From assembly GCF_021044825.1 (NCBI RefSeq), contig NZ_JAJNOC010000009.1, positions 1 through 64,000 of the forward strand: 64,000 nt of DNA, written 5' to 3'. Position numbers and translations under genes: made by a program. Below are positions 56,318-64,000 of this stretch, one piece after another. The notes under the pieces are model-generated. The model worked only from the letters and a program-made list of their open reading frames with translations, ran no database searches and was not told where the DNA came from. The DNA comes from Massilia phyllostachyos (GTDB taxonomy: Bacteria > Pseudomonadota > Gammaproteobacteria > Burkholderiales > Burkholderiaceae_D). Position 1 is the first letter of the stretch; every line of letters begins with the position of its first letter.

Positions 56318-58276
56318 ATGACTTTTGCTGCCTTCCCAAGCAGCGCGCCGGCTTTCAAGCCGCTCGCGCTGGCCTGCGCTTTTTCCCTGTCCACCTTCGC
56401 GGCCAATGCGCTGGCCCAGGAGACCGTTCCCGACGTCGTCATCACCGGCGCGCGCTTCCCGGCGCAAGCCTCGCTAACGCCGATCGGCGCCACCGTCATC
56501 ACCGCTGACGAGATCCGCCGCGCCGGCGTCTCCGACGTCAACGCCGCGATCCGCAAGATCGGCGGCGTGTTCGGCCGCCAGAGCCTGGACGGCTCGCCCG
56601 ACTTCGCGCTCGACCTGCGCGGCTTCGGCTCCAACAGCAGCCAGAACATGGTGGTGCTGGTCGACGGCGTGCGCCTGAACGAGAACGAACTGGCCGGCCC
56701 GGTGCTGTCCTCGATCCCGGTCGACACCGTCGAGCGCATCGAGATCCAGCGCGGCGGCAGCAGCGTGCTGTACGGCGAAGGCGCGACCGGCGGCGTGATC
56801 AACATCATCACCAAGCGCGGCGGCGAAGCTGGCTACCACGGCTCGGTGGTGCTGGAGGGCGGTCGCTTCGACCAGTTCGATGCGCGCGCTTCCGTGCGCC
56901 ACACCGAAGGCCCGCTGTCGTTCGACCTGGCCGGCGCACGCCAGGGCACCGACAACTACCGGGACAACAACGAATTCCGCCAGACCAGCTTCAGCGGCGG
57001 CTTCCAGTGGGCTCAGAACGACCTGCGCGCCGGCCTGCGCGTGGAAAGCGCGCGCCAGGACATGCGCTTCCCGGGTTCGCTCACCTATGAACAGTTCGCC
57101 GCCAACCCGCGCCAGACCCTGACTCCGAAGGACTTCGGCAAGCTCGATAGCGACCGCGTGACCGCCTTCGTCGAGCGCCGCGTCGGCAACACCGAATTCG
57201 CCGCCGAACTGGCGCACCGCGAGCGCCACGTGGAGTCGGCCTACGACTTCGGCGGCTTCTTATCAAGCTCGACCTACGACACCCGCCACACCCAGTTCTC
57301 GCCGCGCATGCGTCACAGTGCCAACTTCAACGCCGGCCTGAACGAATTCGTCGCCGGCGTCGACCTGAGCCGCTGGGACCGCGTGACGAGCCTCGGTTCG
57401 GATGCGAGCCAGAGCGCCGAAGCCTACTACCTGCGCGACGAGATGCGCTTCAACGGCGCCGGCAACGCACGCCTGGCCGTGGGCGCGCGCCACGAGCGCT
57501 TCACCAAGAAGGAAGCCAATGCGTCGCAGGGCGTGCCGGAAGGCAGCCAGTCGGTCAATGCCTGGAGCGTCGAAGGCGCTTTTGATGCGGCGGCCAACGT
57601 CACCGTGCACGCCAAGGCCGGCCGCAGCTACCGCCTGCCGAACGCCGACGAGAACGGCTACCGCTCGAGCGTCGGCCTGCTCGACGTGCAGACCTCGCGC
57701 GACCTCGAGCTGGGCGTCACCGCCGGCACCGACGCGCGCCGCATCGCCGCGCGCGTGTTCCGCCATCGCCTGAGCAACGAGATCTTCTACGATCCGACCC
57801 TGGGCGGCGGCTGGGGCGCCAACACCAACCTGGACCCGACCCGCCGCCAGGGCGTGGAAGTCGAAGGCCAGCTGGCGCTCGGCGACGACTTGCGCCTGAC
57901 CGGCCAGTGGCAGCGCGTGGAAGCCGAGTTCACTGACGGCCCGAACGCGGGCCGCGAAATGGTGCTGGTGCCGAAGAACGTCGTGACCGCGCGCCTGGCC
58001 TGGGCCGGCGCCGGCCCGCACAGCGCCGACATCGGCGCCCAGTGGGTCGACCGCCAGCGCTATGGCAGCGATTTCGGCAACACCTGCACGACGCAGATCC
58101 CGTCCTTCACCACGTTTGATGCGCGCTATGCCTACCGCACCGGCCCGTGGGAAGTCGCGGTGAACGGCCTGAACCTGGCCGACCGCCAGTACTACAGCAA
58201 CGCCTTCGGCTGCCGTTCGGGCATTTACCCGAGCGACGGCCGCCAGCTGAAGCTGTCGCTGCGCTACGACTTCTGA
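56318..58276 (+). CDS. btuB: TonB-dependent vitamin B12 receptor
   Basis: Outer-membrane receptor for cobalamin, 652 residues. After a signal peptide (ending NALAQ), the TonB box region lies near TVPDVVITGARF; the plug domain has DLRGFGSNSSQNMVVLVDGVRLNE and RIEIQRGGSSVLYGEGATGGVINIIT. The C-terminal barrel ends in LKLSLRYDF with the terminal aromatic residue. The upstream cobalamin riboswitch and the coupled btuF-like gene fix the substrate assignment. The stop overlaps the next start (TGATG). Confidence 0.96.
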   Translation: MTFAAFPSSAPAFKPLALACAFSLSTFAANALAQETVPDVVITGARFPAQASLTPIGATVITADEIRRAGVSDVNAAIRKIGGVFGRQSLDGSPDFALDLRGFGSNSSQNMVVLVDGVRLNENELAGPVLSSIPVDTVERIEIQRGGSSVLYGEGATGGVINIITKRGGEAGYHGSVVLEGGRFDQFDARASVRHTEGPLSFDLAGARQGTDNYRDNNEFRQTSFSGGFQWAQNDLRAGLRVESARQDMRFPGSLTYEQFAANPRQTLTPKDFGKLDSDRVTAFVERRVGNTEFAAELAHRERHVESAYDFGGFLSSSTYDTRHTQFSPRMRHSANFNAGLNEFVAGVDLSRWDRVTSLGSDASQSAEAYYLRDEMRFNGAGNARLAVGARHERFTKKEANASQGVPEGSQSVNAWSVEGAFDAAANVTVHAKAGRSYRLPNADENGYRSSVGLLDVQTSRDLELGVTAGTDARRIAARVFRHRLSNEIFYDPTLGGGWGANTNLDPTRRQGVEVEGQLALGDDLRLTGQWQRVEAEFTDGPNAGREMVLVPKNVVTARLAWAGAGPHSADIGAQWVDRQRYGSDFGNTCTTQIPSFTTFDARYAYRTGPWEVAVNGLNLADRQYYSNAFGCRSGIYPSDGRQLKLSLRYDF

Positions 58277-59166
58277 TGCGCAGCCCGACGCGTCTCGCGC
58301 CGTTCCTGCTGGCCTGCGCCGCGATGGCGGCGCAGGCTGCTCCCGTGACCGTGGTCGACGACGCCGGCCGCAAGGTCACGGTGGCCAGGCCGGCGCAGCG
58401 CGTCATCTCGATGGCGCCGCACGCCACCGAGCTGCTGTTCGCAGCCGGCGGCGGCGCGCGCGTCGTCGGGGTCATGAACTACAGCGACTACCCGGCGGCG
58501 GCGAAGGCCATCCCGCTGGTGGGCAGTAATGCCCAGATCGACATGGAACGCGTGCTGAGCCTGAAGCCCGACCTGATCGTGGTCTGGCACACCGGGAATA
58601 CCGCGCGCCAGATCGCCCAGATCGAAAGCCTGGGCGTGCCGGTGTTTCATAGCGAACCGCGGCGCCTGGCGCAGGTGGCCGACAACATCGAGCGGCTGGG
58701 GCGGTTGCTGGGCACGGTGCCGGCGGCGCAGTCGGCCGCGGGCGCCTACCGGGCGAAGCTGGCCGCGCTGGAAAGCCGCTACGGCAAGCGTGCGCAGGTG
58801 TCCGTGTTCTACCAGATCTGGGACCAGCCGCTGTACACCCTCAACGACGCGCAGATCGCCAGCGACGCGATCCGCGTCTGCGGGGGGCGCAACGTGTTCG
58901 GCGCCATGAAGGTGGTGGCGCCGGAGGTCGGCATCGAGGCGGTGATCGCGGCCGATCCGGAGGCGATCATGGCGGGCAAGCGGCATGATCCTGCGAATCC
59001 TGGCGTGAAGCTGTGGGAGCCGTATCGGAGCATGACGGCTGTTAAACGTGGCAATTTGCTGACGGTGGATGGTGAATTGCTCACGCGGCCGGGGCCGCGG
59101 GCGGTCGAAGGCGCCGCTTTGTTGTGCGAGGCGCTCGATAAGGTACGGCAACGCAGGCCAAAGTGA
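58276..59166 (+). CDS. btuF: Cobalamin-binding periplasmic protein
   Basis: Periplasmic binding protein of 296 residues with a signal peptide (LAPFLLACAAMAAQA) and class III fold markers: VTVVDDAGRKVTVARPAQRVISMAPHATELLFAAGGG and LKPDLIVVWHTGNTA. Coupled to btuB (TGATG overlap) and thus under the riboswitch. The permease and ATPase (btuC, btuD) are not in this window, so they are encoded elsewhere, or a shared Fec-type transporter is used. Confidence 0.92.
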   Translation: MRSPTRLAPFLLACAAMAAQAAPVTVVDDAGRKVTVARPAQRVISMAPHATELLFAAGGGARVVGVMNYSDYPAAAKAIPLVGSNAQIDMERVLSLKPDLIVVWHTGNTARQIAQIESLGVPVFHSEPRRLAQVADNIERLGRLLGTVPAAQSAAGAYRAKLAALESRYGKRAQVSVFYQIWDQPLYTLNDAQIASDAIRVCGGRNVFGAMKVVAPEVGIEAVIAADPEAIMAGKRHDPANPGVKLWEPYRSMTAVKRGNLLTVDGELLTRPGPRAVEGAALLCEALDKVRQRRPK

Positions 59167-59275
59167 TTTCGGTTCCGTTCCGTAGCCGTTAGCCCATCCT
59201 TTCCCCGTATCCCGAAGTTAATTCCGTAAGCAAATGCAAAATTCCGCCCTCCACTCGGAAGCCCGGGCGAAAAAG

Positions 59276-59284
59276 TGGTAATCT
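59276..59284 (+). promoter_or_regulatory. Extended -10 element of a probable dsbA promoter
   Basis: TGGTAATCT fits the extended -10 pattern and lies 37 bases before the dsbA ATG. A run of GAAAAAG precedes it; no -35 box is evident. Confidence 0.4.
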
Positions 59285-59320
59285 GCCCGCGTTTGCTCAA
59301 TCTACTCTGGAAGGAAACCC

Positions 59321-59983
59321 ATGCGTTCTCTGCGTTTTGCCCTCATCGCCGCCACCCTGGCCGCCAGCACCGCGTTCGCTTCGCCGACCGCGCCGGTCAA
59401 CGGCGTCGACTACATCACCCTGGCGCAGCCTCAGCCGGTGCAGGCGACGGGCAAGAAGGTCGAGGTCGTCGAGTTCTTCGCTTACCACTGCCCGGCATGT
59501 AACTTCCTCGAACCGACGCTGAACAACTGGATCAAGAAGCAGGGCGACAACATCGTCATGCGCCGCATCCACCTGCCGTTCCAGGGTCCGGCCGATCCGG
59601 AAGCGCATCTGTTCCTGACCCTGGAAGCGATGGGCAAGCTGGAGGAATATCACCAGCGCGTGTTCAACGCCGTGCACGTGCAACGCCAGCGCCTGATGAA
59701 GGATGACGCGATCATCGAGTGGGCCGCCAAGAACGGCCTGGACCGCGCCAAGTTCATGGAAACCTGGAACTCCTTCGGCGTGACCAGCAAGCTGCGCCGC
59801 CTGCAGACCATCACCGCCAACTACAAGGTCAGCGGCACCCCGACCATCATCATCGACGGCAAGTACGTGGTGTCGCCGTCCCAGGTCCAGGAAGCCAACA
59901 AGATCCAGGACAACAACCAGCTGCTGCAGGCCACCACGCAAGTGATGGATGCGCTCGTGAAGAAGGCCGCCGCCACCAAATGA
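59321..59983 (+). CDS. dsbA: Periplasmic thiol:disulfide oxidoreductase DsbA
   Basis: Introduces disulfide bonds into exported proteins. The 220-residue precursor has a signal peptide (LIAATLAASTAFA) and a thioredoxin fold with the active site FFAYHCPACNFLEP (Cys57, Cys60); the dipeptide is Pro-Ala, not the Pro-His of E. coli. The cis-Pro segment is VSGTPTIIIDGKYV. A good AAGGAAA ribosome binding site precedes the ATG. The stop overlaps the start of a small membrane protein gene (ATGA). Confidence 0.96.
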   Translation: MRSLRFALIAATLAASTAFASPTAPVNGVDYITLAQPQPVQATGKKVEVVEFFAYHCPACNFLEPTLNNWIKKQGDNIVMRRIHLPFQGPADPEAHLFLTLEAMGKLEEYHQRVFNAVHVQRQRLMKDDAIIEWAAKNGLDRAKFMETWNSFGVTSKLRRLQTITANYKVSGTPTIIIDGKYVVSPSQVQEANKIQDNNQLLQATTQVMDALVKKAAATK

Positions 59984-60309
59984 GCAACGACGTCGAACGC
60001 GAAGTCCTCAAGATGTACGATGGGTCCCGGCCCAACGAGGACGACCTGTTTGAGACCAGCAACGTGAACCACATCGCGTGGGGGCTGGCGATCTTCTTCG
60101 CCGGCCTCGCGATCTGGCTCGCCATCGCGCTGGTGCACGCCGAGAACCAGCGCTACGCCCTGATGACCAGCAAGTGCCCCGATCCCCTGTTCAAGGGCGG
60201 CATCGACAAGGCATGCCTCGTGACCGTGCGTTCGCGCGACCACTGGTGGGAACACCTGTGGTACGGCTTCACGCACGTGCGCACCGTGCCCGAGAACAAA
60301 GGGCGCTGA
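59980..60309 (+). CDS. Small single-pass membrane protein coupled to dsbA
   Basis: Protein of 109 residues, unknown function. One transmembrane helix at about 31-52 (NHIAWGLAIFFAGLAIWLAIALV) follows an acidic cytoplasmic N-terminus (NDVEREVLKMYDGSRPNEDDLF). The outer part has two cysteines (TSKCPDPLF, KACLVTV) that could be paired by DsbA. The start overlaps the dsbA stop by four bases, so the two are co-translated. No family is recognised. Confidence 0.78.
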   Translation: MSNDVEREVLKMYDGSRPNEDDLFETSNVNHIAWGLAIFFAGLAIWLAIALVHAENQRYALMTSKCPDPLFKGGIDKACLVTVRSRDHWWEHLWYGFTHVRTVPENKGR

Positions 60310-60318
60310 GCCCGGCCC

Positions 60319-60915
60319 TCAGCGCTGGCCCTGCGGGGTCAGCGCCTTCCTTTCTTCCAGCGACAGCACCGCCACCGGCTTTACCGGCTCGTCCGTTTGC
60401 GGCTTGAAAAAGGGATTGACGCGGTAGCCGCCGGAGAGGCGCGCCATCGCGATCATCGTGCCGATCCGGACGAAAGCCCAGGCGTTGCCCAGGCTGCTCG
60501 ACGACACCTGCATTGAAGCCGACCTGGTGTTGACACGGCAGCGCAGCGCGCCCAGTTCGCGTTCGAGCACGGCGTCGCTCTCGCCGAGGCAGGCGCGCAC
60601 CAGGCCGACATAAGGAATGCCGCGCTTGCGCGAGATGTTTCCGACCGGCGTACGGCAGCAGCTTGCGTACCAGCGGTAGATCCCCTTGGGGCTGAGCGAC
60701 ATGCAGGCCAGGTGCTCCAGGCCGCCGTCGAAGCGGATCGCGGCGGGCAGCGCGGCGGCGACCTCGGTGCCGCCCGCCGCATCCAGCACCTCCGTCCCCA
60801 GGAAATGGCCATAGGCCTGGCAATCCTTGCAATAGCAGACGGCGCGCGCGGCGATGCGGCGCGCGTCGACCTGGCCGTGCAGCTGGCCGCAGCGGCAGCG
60901 CAGGTTCAGCATCAT
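60319..60915 (-). CDS. DUF6151 / GFA-like zinc-binding protein
   Basis: Protein of 198 residues resembling the glutathione-dependent formaldehyde-activating (GFA, Mss4-like) fold: LRCRCGQLHGQV and AVCYCKDCQAYGHFLG supply zinc cysteines, with CCRTPVGN as a third site. These fit proteins annotated as DUF6151. The enzymatic role is not known. The ATG overlaps the stop of the LptA-like gene (ATGA), so it is the last gene of the kinase operon. Confidence 0.8.
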   Translation of the reverse strand: MMLNLRCRCGQLHGQVDARRIAARAVCYCKDCQAYGHFLGTEVLDAAGGTEVAAALPAAIRFDGGLEHLACMSLSPKGIYRWYASCCRTPVGNISRKRGIPYVGLVRACLGESDAVLERELGALRCRVNTRSASMQVSSSSLGNAWAFVRIGTMIAMARLSGGYRVNPFFKPQTDEPVKPVAVLSLEERKALTPQGQR

Positions 60916-61484
60916 GGTCGGTCTCCCTTGTTGGCCAGCGCGCCGGCCGGTTGCGCCACGCGGCTCGGCGGCAGGATGATGGTGTTGCGGCCGGCGCCGG
61001 GACGGTCCTCGCCGGTGTTCGTGTTGCGCATCACGTAGAACTCCTTGCGGCTGTCGTAGGCAATGTACTCGCCCTGCGCTTCTTCCGGCAAGCGGTCGCT
61101 CGCGGTGCGCCGGATCTTCGCGCCGGAGAACAGCTTGACGGTGGCCGCGCGCTCGTCGTACTCGACGCGGTCGGCCTCGCCCTCGATCCAGCGTTCGCCC
61201 GGCCCGTCGGCCTTCTGGCGGAAGCGCACCTTGTTGCCGGGGCTGGCCGTGAGCCGGGCGAACTGGTAGTCGTCGGGCGAGCGCTCGATGCGGCCGCTGT
61301 CCGCTTCGATGCGCAGGGTGCCGCGCTGGATCACGACACCGCCGGACACCGTCACGACGCCGGTGACGCCATCGGCCTCGCAGCTGCGGCATTTGATTTC
61401 AGTGGGTTTGAAGGCGTCGGCCTTTTCGGCGCGGGCCTGCGCGGCCAGGCCGAGCAGCAGGAGCAGGGGAATGAGGCGTTTCAT
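60912..61484 (-). CDS. LptA/OstA-like periplasmic protein with CxxC
   Basis: Periplasmic protein of 190 residues with a signal peptide (LIPLLLLLGLAAQARA). The repeat pattern VTVSGGVVIQRGTLRIEADSGRIERSPDDYQFARLTASPG and WIEGEADRVEYDERAATVKLFSGAKIRR is that of the OstA beta-jellyroll, which bridges LPS across the periplasm. It differs from true LptA in having a Cys pair near the start of the mature protein (KCRSC, Cys32 and Cys35) and in not being beside lptB/lptC. It lies between a histidine kinase and a DUF6151 gene, so it is likely a paralogue, not the main LptA. Confidence 0.82.
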   Translation of the reverse strand: MKRLIPLLLLLGLAAQARAEKADAFKPTEIKCRSCEADGVTGVVTVSGGVVIQRGTLRIEADSGRIERSPDDYQFARLTASPGNKVRFRQKADGPGERWIEGEADRVEYDERAATVKLFSGAKIRRTASDRLPEEAQGEYIAYDSRKEFYVMRNTNTGEDRPGAGRNTIILPPSRVAQPAGALANKGDRP

Positions 61485-61506
61485 GCGGGTTCTCCTAAGG
61501 ATGACA

Positions 61507-62808
61507 TCATGCCGGCAAGGTGATCACGAAGCGCGCGCCGCCCAGCGGCGATTCTTCCGCGCGCAGCGCGCCGCCATGCAGGGCCACGGCCTTGCGCGCG
61601 ATCGCCAGGCCGAGGCCGAAGCCGCCGGTGGCGCGGTCGCGGCTGCGGTCGAGCCGGTAGAAGGGATCGAAGACCTTCTCGCGTTCTTCGATGGGGATGC
61701 CGGGACCGTCGTCGTCGACCACGATCTCGAGGGTCCCGGGGCCGCGGCTGGCCGACAGCAGGATGCGGCCGGCGGCGTATTTCTGGGCGTTGCGCAGCAG
61801 GTTGCCGACCGCGCGCACCAGCAGGCGGCGGTCGACCTCGCGTTCGCCCAGGCTGTCGGGGATGTCGCAGTCGAGCGCGTGCGGGGAGGGCGGCAGCGCC
61901 TGGGTGGATTCGCGCAGCAGCATGGCCATGTCTTCCGGTGCGGCCTGCAGGCTGCGGGCGCTGTCGAGTTTGCTCATGTCGAGCAGCTCGTTCACCAGCG
62001 CGTTCAGCTCGTGCAGGTCGGTTTCCATGGCGCGGATGCGTTTGCTCAGGTCGGGGTCCCTGGCGCGCGCGTCGAGCAGCTCGAGCGCGAATTCCAGGCG
62101 CGCGATCGGGGTGCGCAGTTCGTGCGAGACCGAGTGCAGCAGGCTTTTCTGGGCTTCCAGCAGGTCTTCGATGCGGTCGGCCATGTGGTTGATGCGTTCG
62201 GCCAGCGGGTAGGCCGCGTCGGACGGCTTCATGTGGGCGCGCGCGTCCAGCTTGCCGCCGCCGAATTCGTCGGCCACGCGCGCCAGCGCCTGCAAGCCCT
62301 GCCAGTGCGCGCGCGACCACAGCGCGATCGGCACCAGCAGCGCCACCGCCACGATCACGTAGCGCAGCGCCTCCATCTTGAGGGCTTGCCCGATATCGAT
62401 CGGCAGGTTCTGCGCATGCAGCACCTCCTCGTGGCTGCCGATGTAGCGCTCGCCCTCGAGGTCGACGCGGCGCCAGAAGCTGCGGCTGGCCGGATCGAGC
62501 ACGATCTCGCCGCGGTCCAGCGCGGCGCGCCGGCCGCCCGCCAGCGCCGCCCGCGCATCAGGCAAGGGCACCAGGTCGTAGCGCACCTCGGACACGGTGC
62601 GCACGTTGTTCAGGCGCGTGAGCCACTCGTCGCTCGGCGCCTTGTCGACGTATTGCTCGAGCAGGAAGATCTGGGCCGCCGCCTGGCGCCGCGCGATGTC
62701 CTCCAGCGGGTCGCCGAACAGGCGGCTGAACGCGAAATAGATCACGAAGGTCGCCCCGGTGATCGACAACATGACCAGCACGAAGAAGCGGAAGAAGATC
62801 CGGTTCAC
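61507..62808 (-). CDS. Orphan sensor histidine kinase (HAMP-HisKA-HATPase)
   Basis: Membrane sensor kinase of about 433 residues. Two helices (about 5-30, FFRFFVLVMLSITGATFVIYF, and about 150-168, YVIVAVALLVPIALW) border a periplasmic domain of about 120 residues. HAMP, HisKA (SVSHELRTPIARLEFAL) and HATPase (NLLRNAQKYAAG, DDDGPGIP, GGFGLGLAIARK) follow. It resembles RstB-type kinases. The GTG start at 62808 has AGGATGG upstream and overlaps the stop of a 15-codon leader (GTGA); an in-frame ATG lies 15 bases earlier. No response regulator gene is adjacent. Confidence 0.92.
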   Translation of the reverse strand: MNRIFFRFFVLVMLSITGATFVIYFAFSRLFGDPLEDIARRQAAAQIFLLEQYVDKAPSDEWLTRLNNVRTVSEVRYDLVPLPDARAALAGGRRAALDRGEIVLDPASRSFWRRVDLEGERYIGSHEEVLHAQNLPIDIGQALKMEALRYVIVAVALLVPIALWSRAHWQGLQALARVADEFGGGKLDARAHMKPSDAAYPLAERINHMADRIEDLLEAQKSLLHSVSHELRTPIARLEFALELLDARARDPDLSKRIRAMETDLHELNALVNELLDMSKLDSARSLQAAPEDMAMLLRESTQALPPSPHALDCDIPDSLGEREVDRRLLVRAVGNLLRNAQKYAAGRILLSASRGPGTLEIVVDDDGPGIPIEEREKVFDPFYRLDRSRDRATGGFGLGLAIARKAVALHGGALRAEESPLGGARFVITLPA

Positions 62809-62852
62809 GTGTCCATCCTGCATAACTCGCGGTTACCTGCTGCGCAATACAT
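62805..62852 (-). CDS. Leader peptide translationally coupled to the histidine kinase
   Basis: An ATG at 62852 with a strong AAGGAG ribosome binding site opens a 15-residue frame, MYCAAGNRELCRMDT, whose TGA overlaps the kinase GTG as GTGA. The ribosome binding site is better than that of the kinase, so the kinase probably depends on termination of the leader. It could be a regulatory leader or the trace of a lost upstream gene such as a response regulator. Confidence 0.55.
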   Translation of the reverse strand: MYCAAGNRELCRMDT

Positions 62853-63193
62853 GCTCTCTCCTTGCCGGCATTGTATAGGAGCAATGATTGCTGTGCTTAC
62901 AAAGAGGGCGCCACGGGCAGGCGCCTTACAAATTGATGACAATTCCCGGACAGTTCGAGGTGGAATCAAAACGGGCCAGGTCCTACCATGCACTCACATC
63001 AGGTTTATCTGGTTTTCCGTTTGCCCGCCTGATATGCGAGTGTCGGCGGGTTTTTTTATTCTGAACGAAGCGACCGGCCCATCGGCCGGCCGCTTCCGGT
63101 TCGACAAGCCACTCGACCCTCAAGGTAACAATTGCTGAGTCCCGCGCATGCACGACGTAAAATACCGGCACGCCGAACTCCGATTGTGACACG
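62853..63193. promoter_or_regulatory. Divergent spacer, kinase leader / MipA-like gene
   Basis: It holds a 13-base palindrome AGCAATGATTGCT (62880-62892) next to a TATACA/TACAAT-like -10 box reading towards the kinase leader, two direct repeats CTTACAAA (62896-62903, 62925-62932), a plus-strand intrinsic terminator at 63024-63057 and a 13-bp hairpin at 63067-63096. No protein-coding frame is supported. Confidence 0.5.
63024..63057 (+). terminator. Stand-alone intrinsic terminator, plus strand
   Basis: CCCGCC and GGCGGG pair around a 15-base loop and are followed by seven T. No plus-strand gene lies upstream within the spacer, so it may end a small RNA or act as an attenuator in the leader of the MipA-like gene. 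Confidence 0.65.
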
Positions 63194-64000
63194 ATGAACA
63201 AGCTCCTCGCCCTGGTATTGGCCGTCTCGGGCAGCGCCGCAAGCGCACAGACGCCGACCACCAACCCGATGCCCGACGGCAGCCGCGACATGTATGCGGG
63301 GCTGGGCGTCGTGTCGGCCCCGCGCTACGAGGGGGCGGACGATCGCCGCACGCGCGCCCTGCCGGTGCTGCAGGTCCAGTGGAGCAATGGCGTCTTCGTG
63401 TCCGGCATGAGCGCCGGCATGCACCTGTCGCGGCAGCCGACCGTGGAGTACGGCCCGCTGCTGAATCTGCACCCGCGCCGCACCGAGTCCGGCGCCGGCG
63501 GCGGGGTCGGCGACGTCGGCGCCACCTTCGTCCCCGGTCCGGTGCTCATGCGCACCACCGGCAACCGCCTGAGCGGCATGGAGGAAGTCAAGCTGCGCCC
63601 CGAAATCGGCGGCTTCCTGAACGTCTACCTGGCGCCCGAATGGCGCCTCACCAGCACCGTCCTCGGCGGCGCCGGCAACGACCGCAACGGCCTGCGCGCC
63701 GAACTCGGCATCCAGCGCCTGGCGATCGCGCTGGCGCCGCACCACACGCTGTCGTTCTCCGGCGGCTTCACCTTCGTGAACAGCGCCTACAACCGTTCCT
63801 ATTTCGGCGTCAGCGCCGACGAATCGATCGCCAGCGGCCACCGCGCCTACCGCCCGGACGGCGGCCTGAAGGACATGCACGTCGGCGCCCGCTGGAACTG
63901 GGTGCTGTCGCCTTCGTGGATGCTGACCTCGTCGGTGCAGGCTTCGCGCCTGGCGAACGACGCCCGCCATAGCCCGCTCGTCGAGCGGCCGAACAACGTG
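63194..64000 (+). CDS. MipA/OmpV family outer-membrane protein (3' end outside window)
   Basis: The first 269 codons of an outer-membrane protein with a signal peptide (MNKLLALVLAVSGSAASAQ). MYAGLGVVSAPRYEGADDRRTRALPVLQVQW is the diagnostic start of MipA/OmpV proteins; later segments such as LRPEIGGFLNVYLAPEW and FSGGFTFVNSAYNRSYFGV alternate as beta-strands. Relatives scaffold murein enzymes or act as small porins. The neighbouring orphan kinase is divergent; RstB- or other-type kinases sometimes control such genes, which is only a suggestion here. Confidence 0.9.
   Translation, partial: MNKLLALVLAVSGSAASAQTPTTNPMPDGSRDMYAGLGVVSAPRYEGADDRRTRALPVLQVQWSNGVFVSGMSAGMHLSRQPTVEYGPLLNLHPRRTESGAGGGVGDVGATFVPGPVLMRTTGNRLSGMEEVKLRPEIGGFLNVYLAPEWRLTSTVLGGAGNDRNGLRAELGIQRLAIALAPHHTLSFSGGFTFVNSAYNRSYFGVSADESIASGHRAYRPDGGLKDMHVGARWNWVLSPSWMLTSSVQASRLANDARHSPLVERPNNV

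Noticed and set aside
62853..63193. Possible riboswitch in the spacer before the MipA-like gene
   Set aside because: I could not match the conserved core of any riboswitch class; only a terminator and a hairpin are supported.

Overview
The window looks like a chromosomal segment of a GC-rich betaproteobacterium, most likely Oxalobacteraceae (Massilia/Telluria/Duganella type). This is inferred from gene order (ubiG-gph and ompA next to gyrA, then serC-pheA-hisC-tyrA-aroA-cmk-rpsA-ihfB-lapA-lapB-rfaE1-cysM), from the tmRNA tag ANDNSYALAA, and from the style of the proteins. No prophage, insertion sequence or CRISPR array was seen.

Layout. 1-5073 (minus): fragment of a possible LysR regulator, an S9 peptidase, a MATE exporter and an OmpA-type lipoprotein. 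5292-8098 (plus): a stand-alone pair of type VI secretion baseplate genes, tssF-tssG. 8191-10760: a PfpI-type protein, a decayed small lipoprotein, and a Fic-domain protein with a winged-helix-like N-terminus, a Gln in place of the catalytic His, and a helically phased array of TGGCGCGATT boxes in its upstream region; then tmRNA. 11282-15330: a zinc-ribbon methyltransferase, a glycine-zipper protein, gph-ubiG and an OmpA porin-like protein. 15691-30790 (plus): the conserved core block, gyrA, a DUF2059 protein, the aromatic amino acid supra-operon (serC to cmk), rpsA, ihfB, the LPS-assembly pair lapA-lapB, heptose kinase and a ComEA-like protein.

30949-40103: two diguanylate cyclases, an M28 peptidase, cysM, and a two-gene signalling unit in which a REC-GGDEF regulator overlaps a 1333-residue hybrid kinase (CHASE-PAS-PAS-HisKA-HATPase-REC-REC-Hpt). 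40211-46145 (minus): a small HTH protein, an AT-rich spacer, and a tightly overlapping moxR-DUF58-transglutaminase-mltB operon. 46328-50611 (plus): a histone-deacetylase-like hydrolase, then a three-gene unit with GTG starts throughout (two tandem secreted paralogues with an SAGD serine-hydrolase-like motif and a membrane-anchored exported partner), with a 36-codon membrane peptide gene antisense to its end. This unit, the Fic locus and the leader-kinase-LptA-like operon are the best candidates for undescribed systems.

50830-64000: the GTPase RbgA, a 106-bp MITE-like element that forms the C-terminus of a DODA-family dioxygenase, a membrane protein/M1 peptidase pair, a cobalamin riboswitch with btuB-btuF, dsbA plus a small membrane protein, a minus-strand operon (leader peptide, orphan histidine kinase, LptA-like protein, DUF6151/GFA protein), and the start of a MipA/OmpV outer-membrane protein.

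Two dispersed repeat families occur between genes: REP-like inverted pairs at four loci and the MITE-like family at two. Start sites were moved from the longest frame wherever a signal peptide, ribosome binding site or coupled stop/start made another start more likely. Function calls rest on motif and family recognition by eye; no database search was run.
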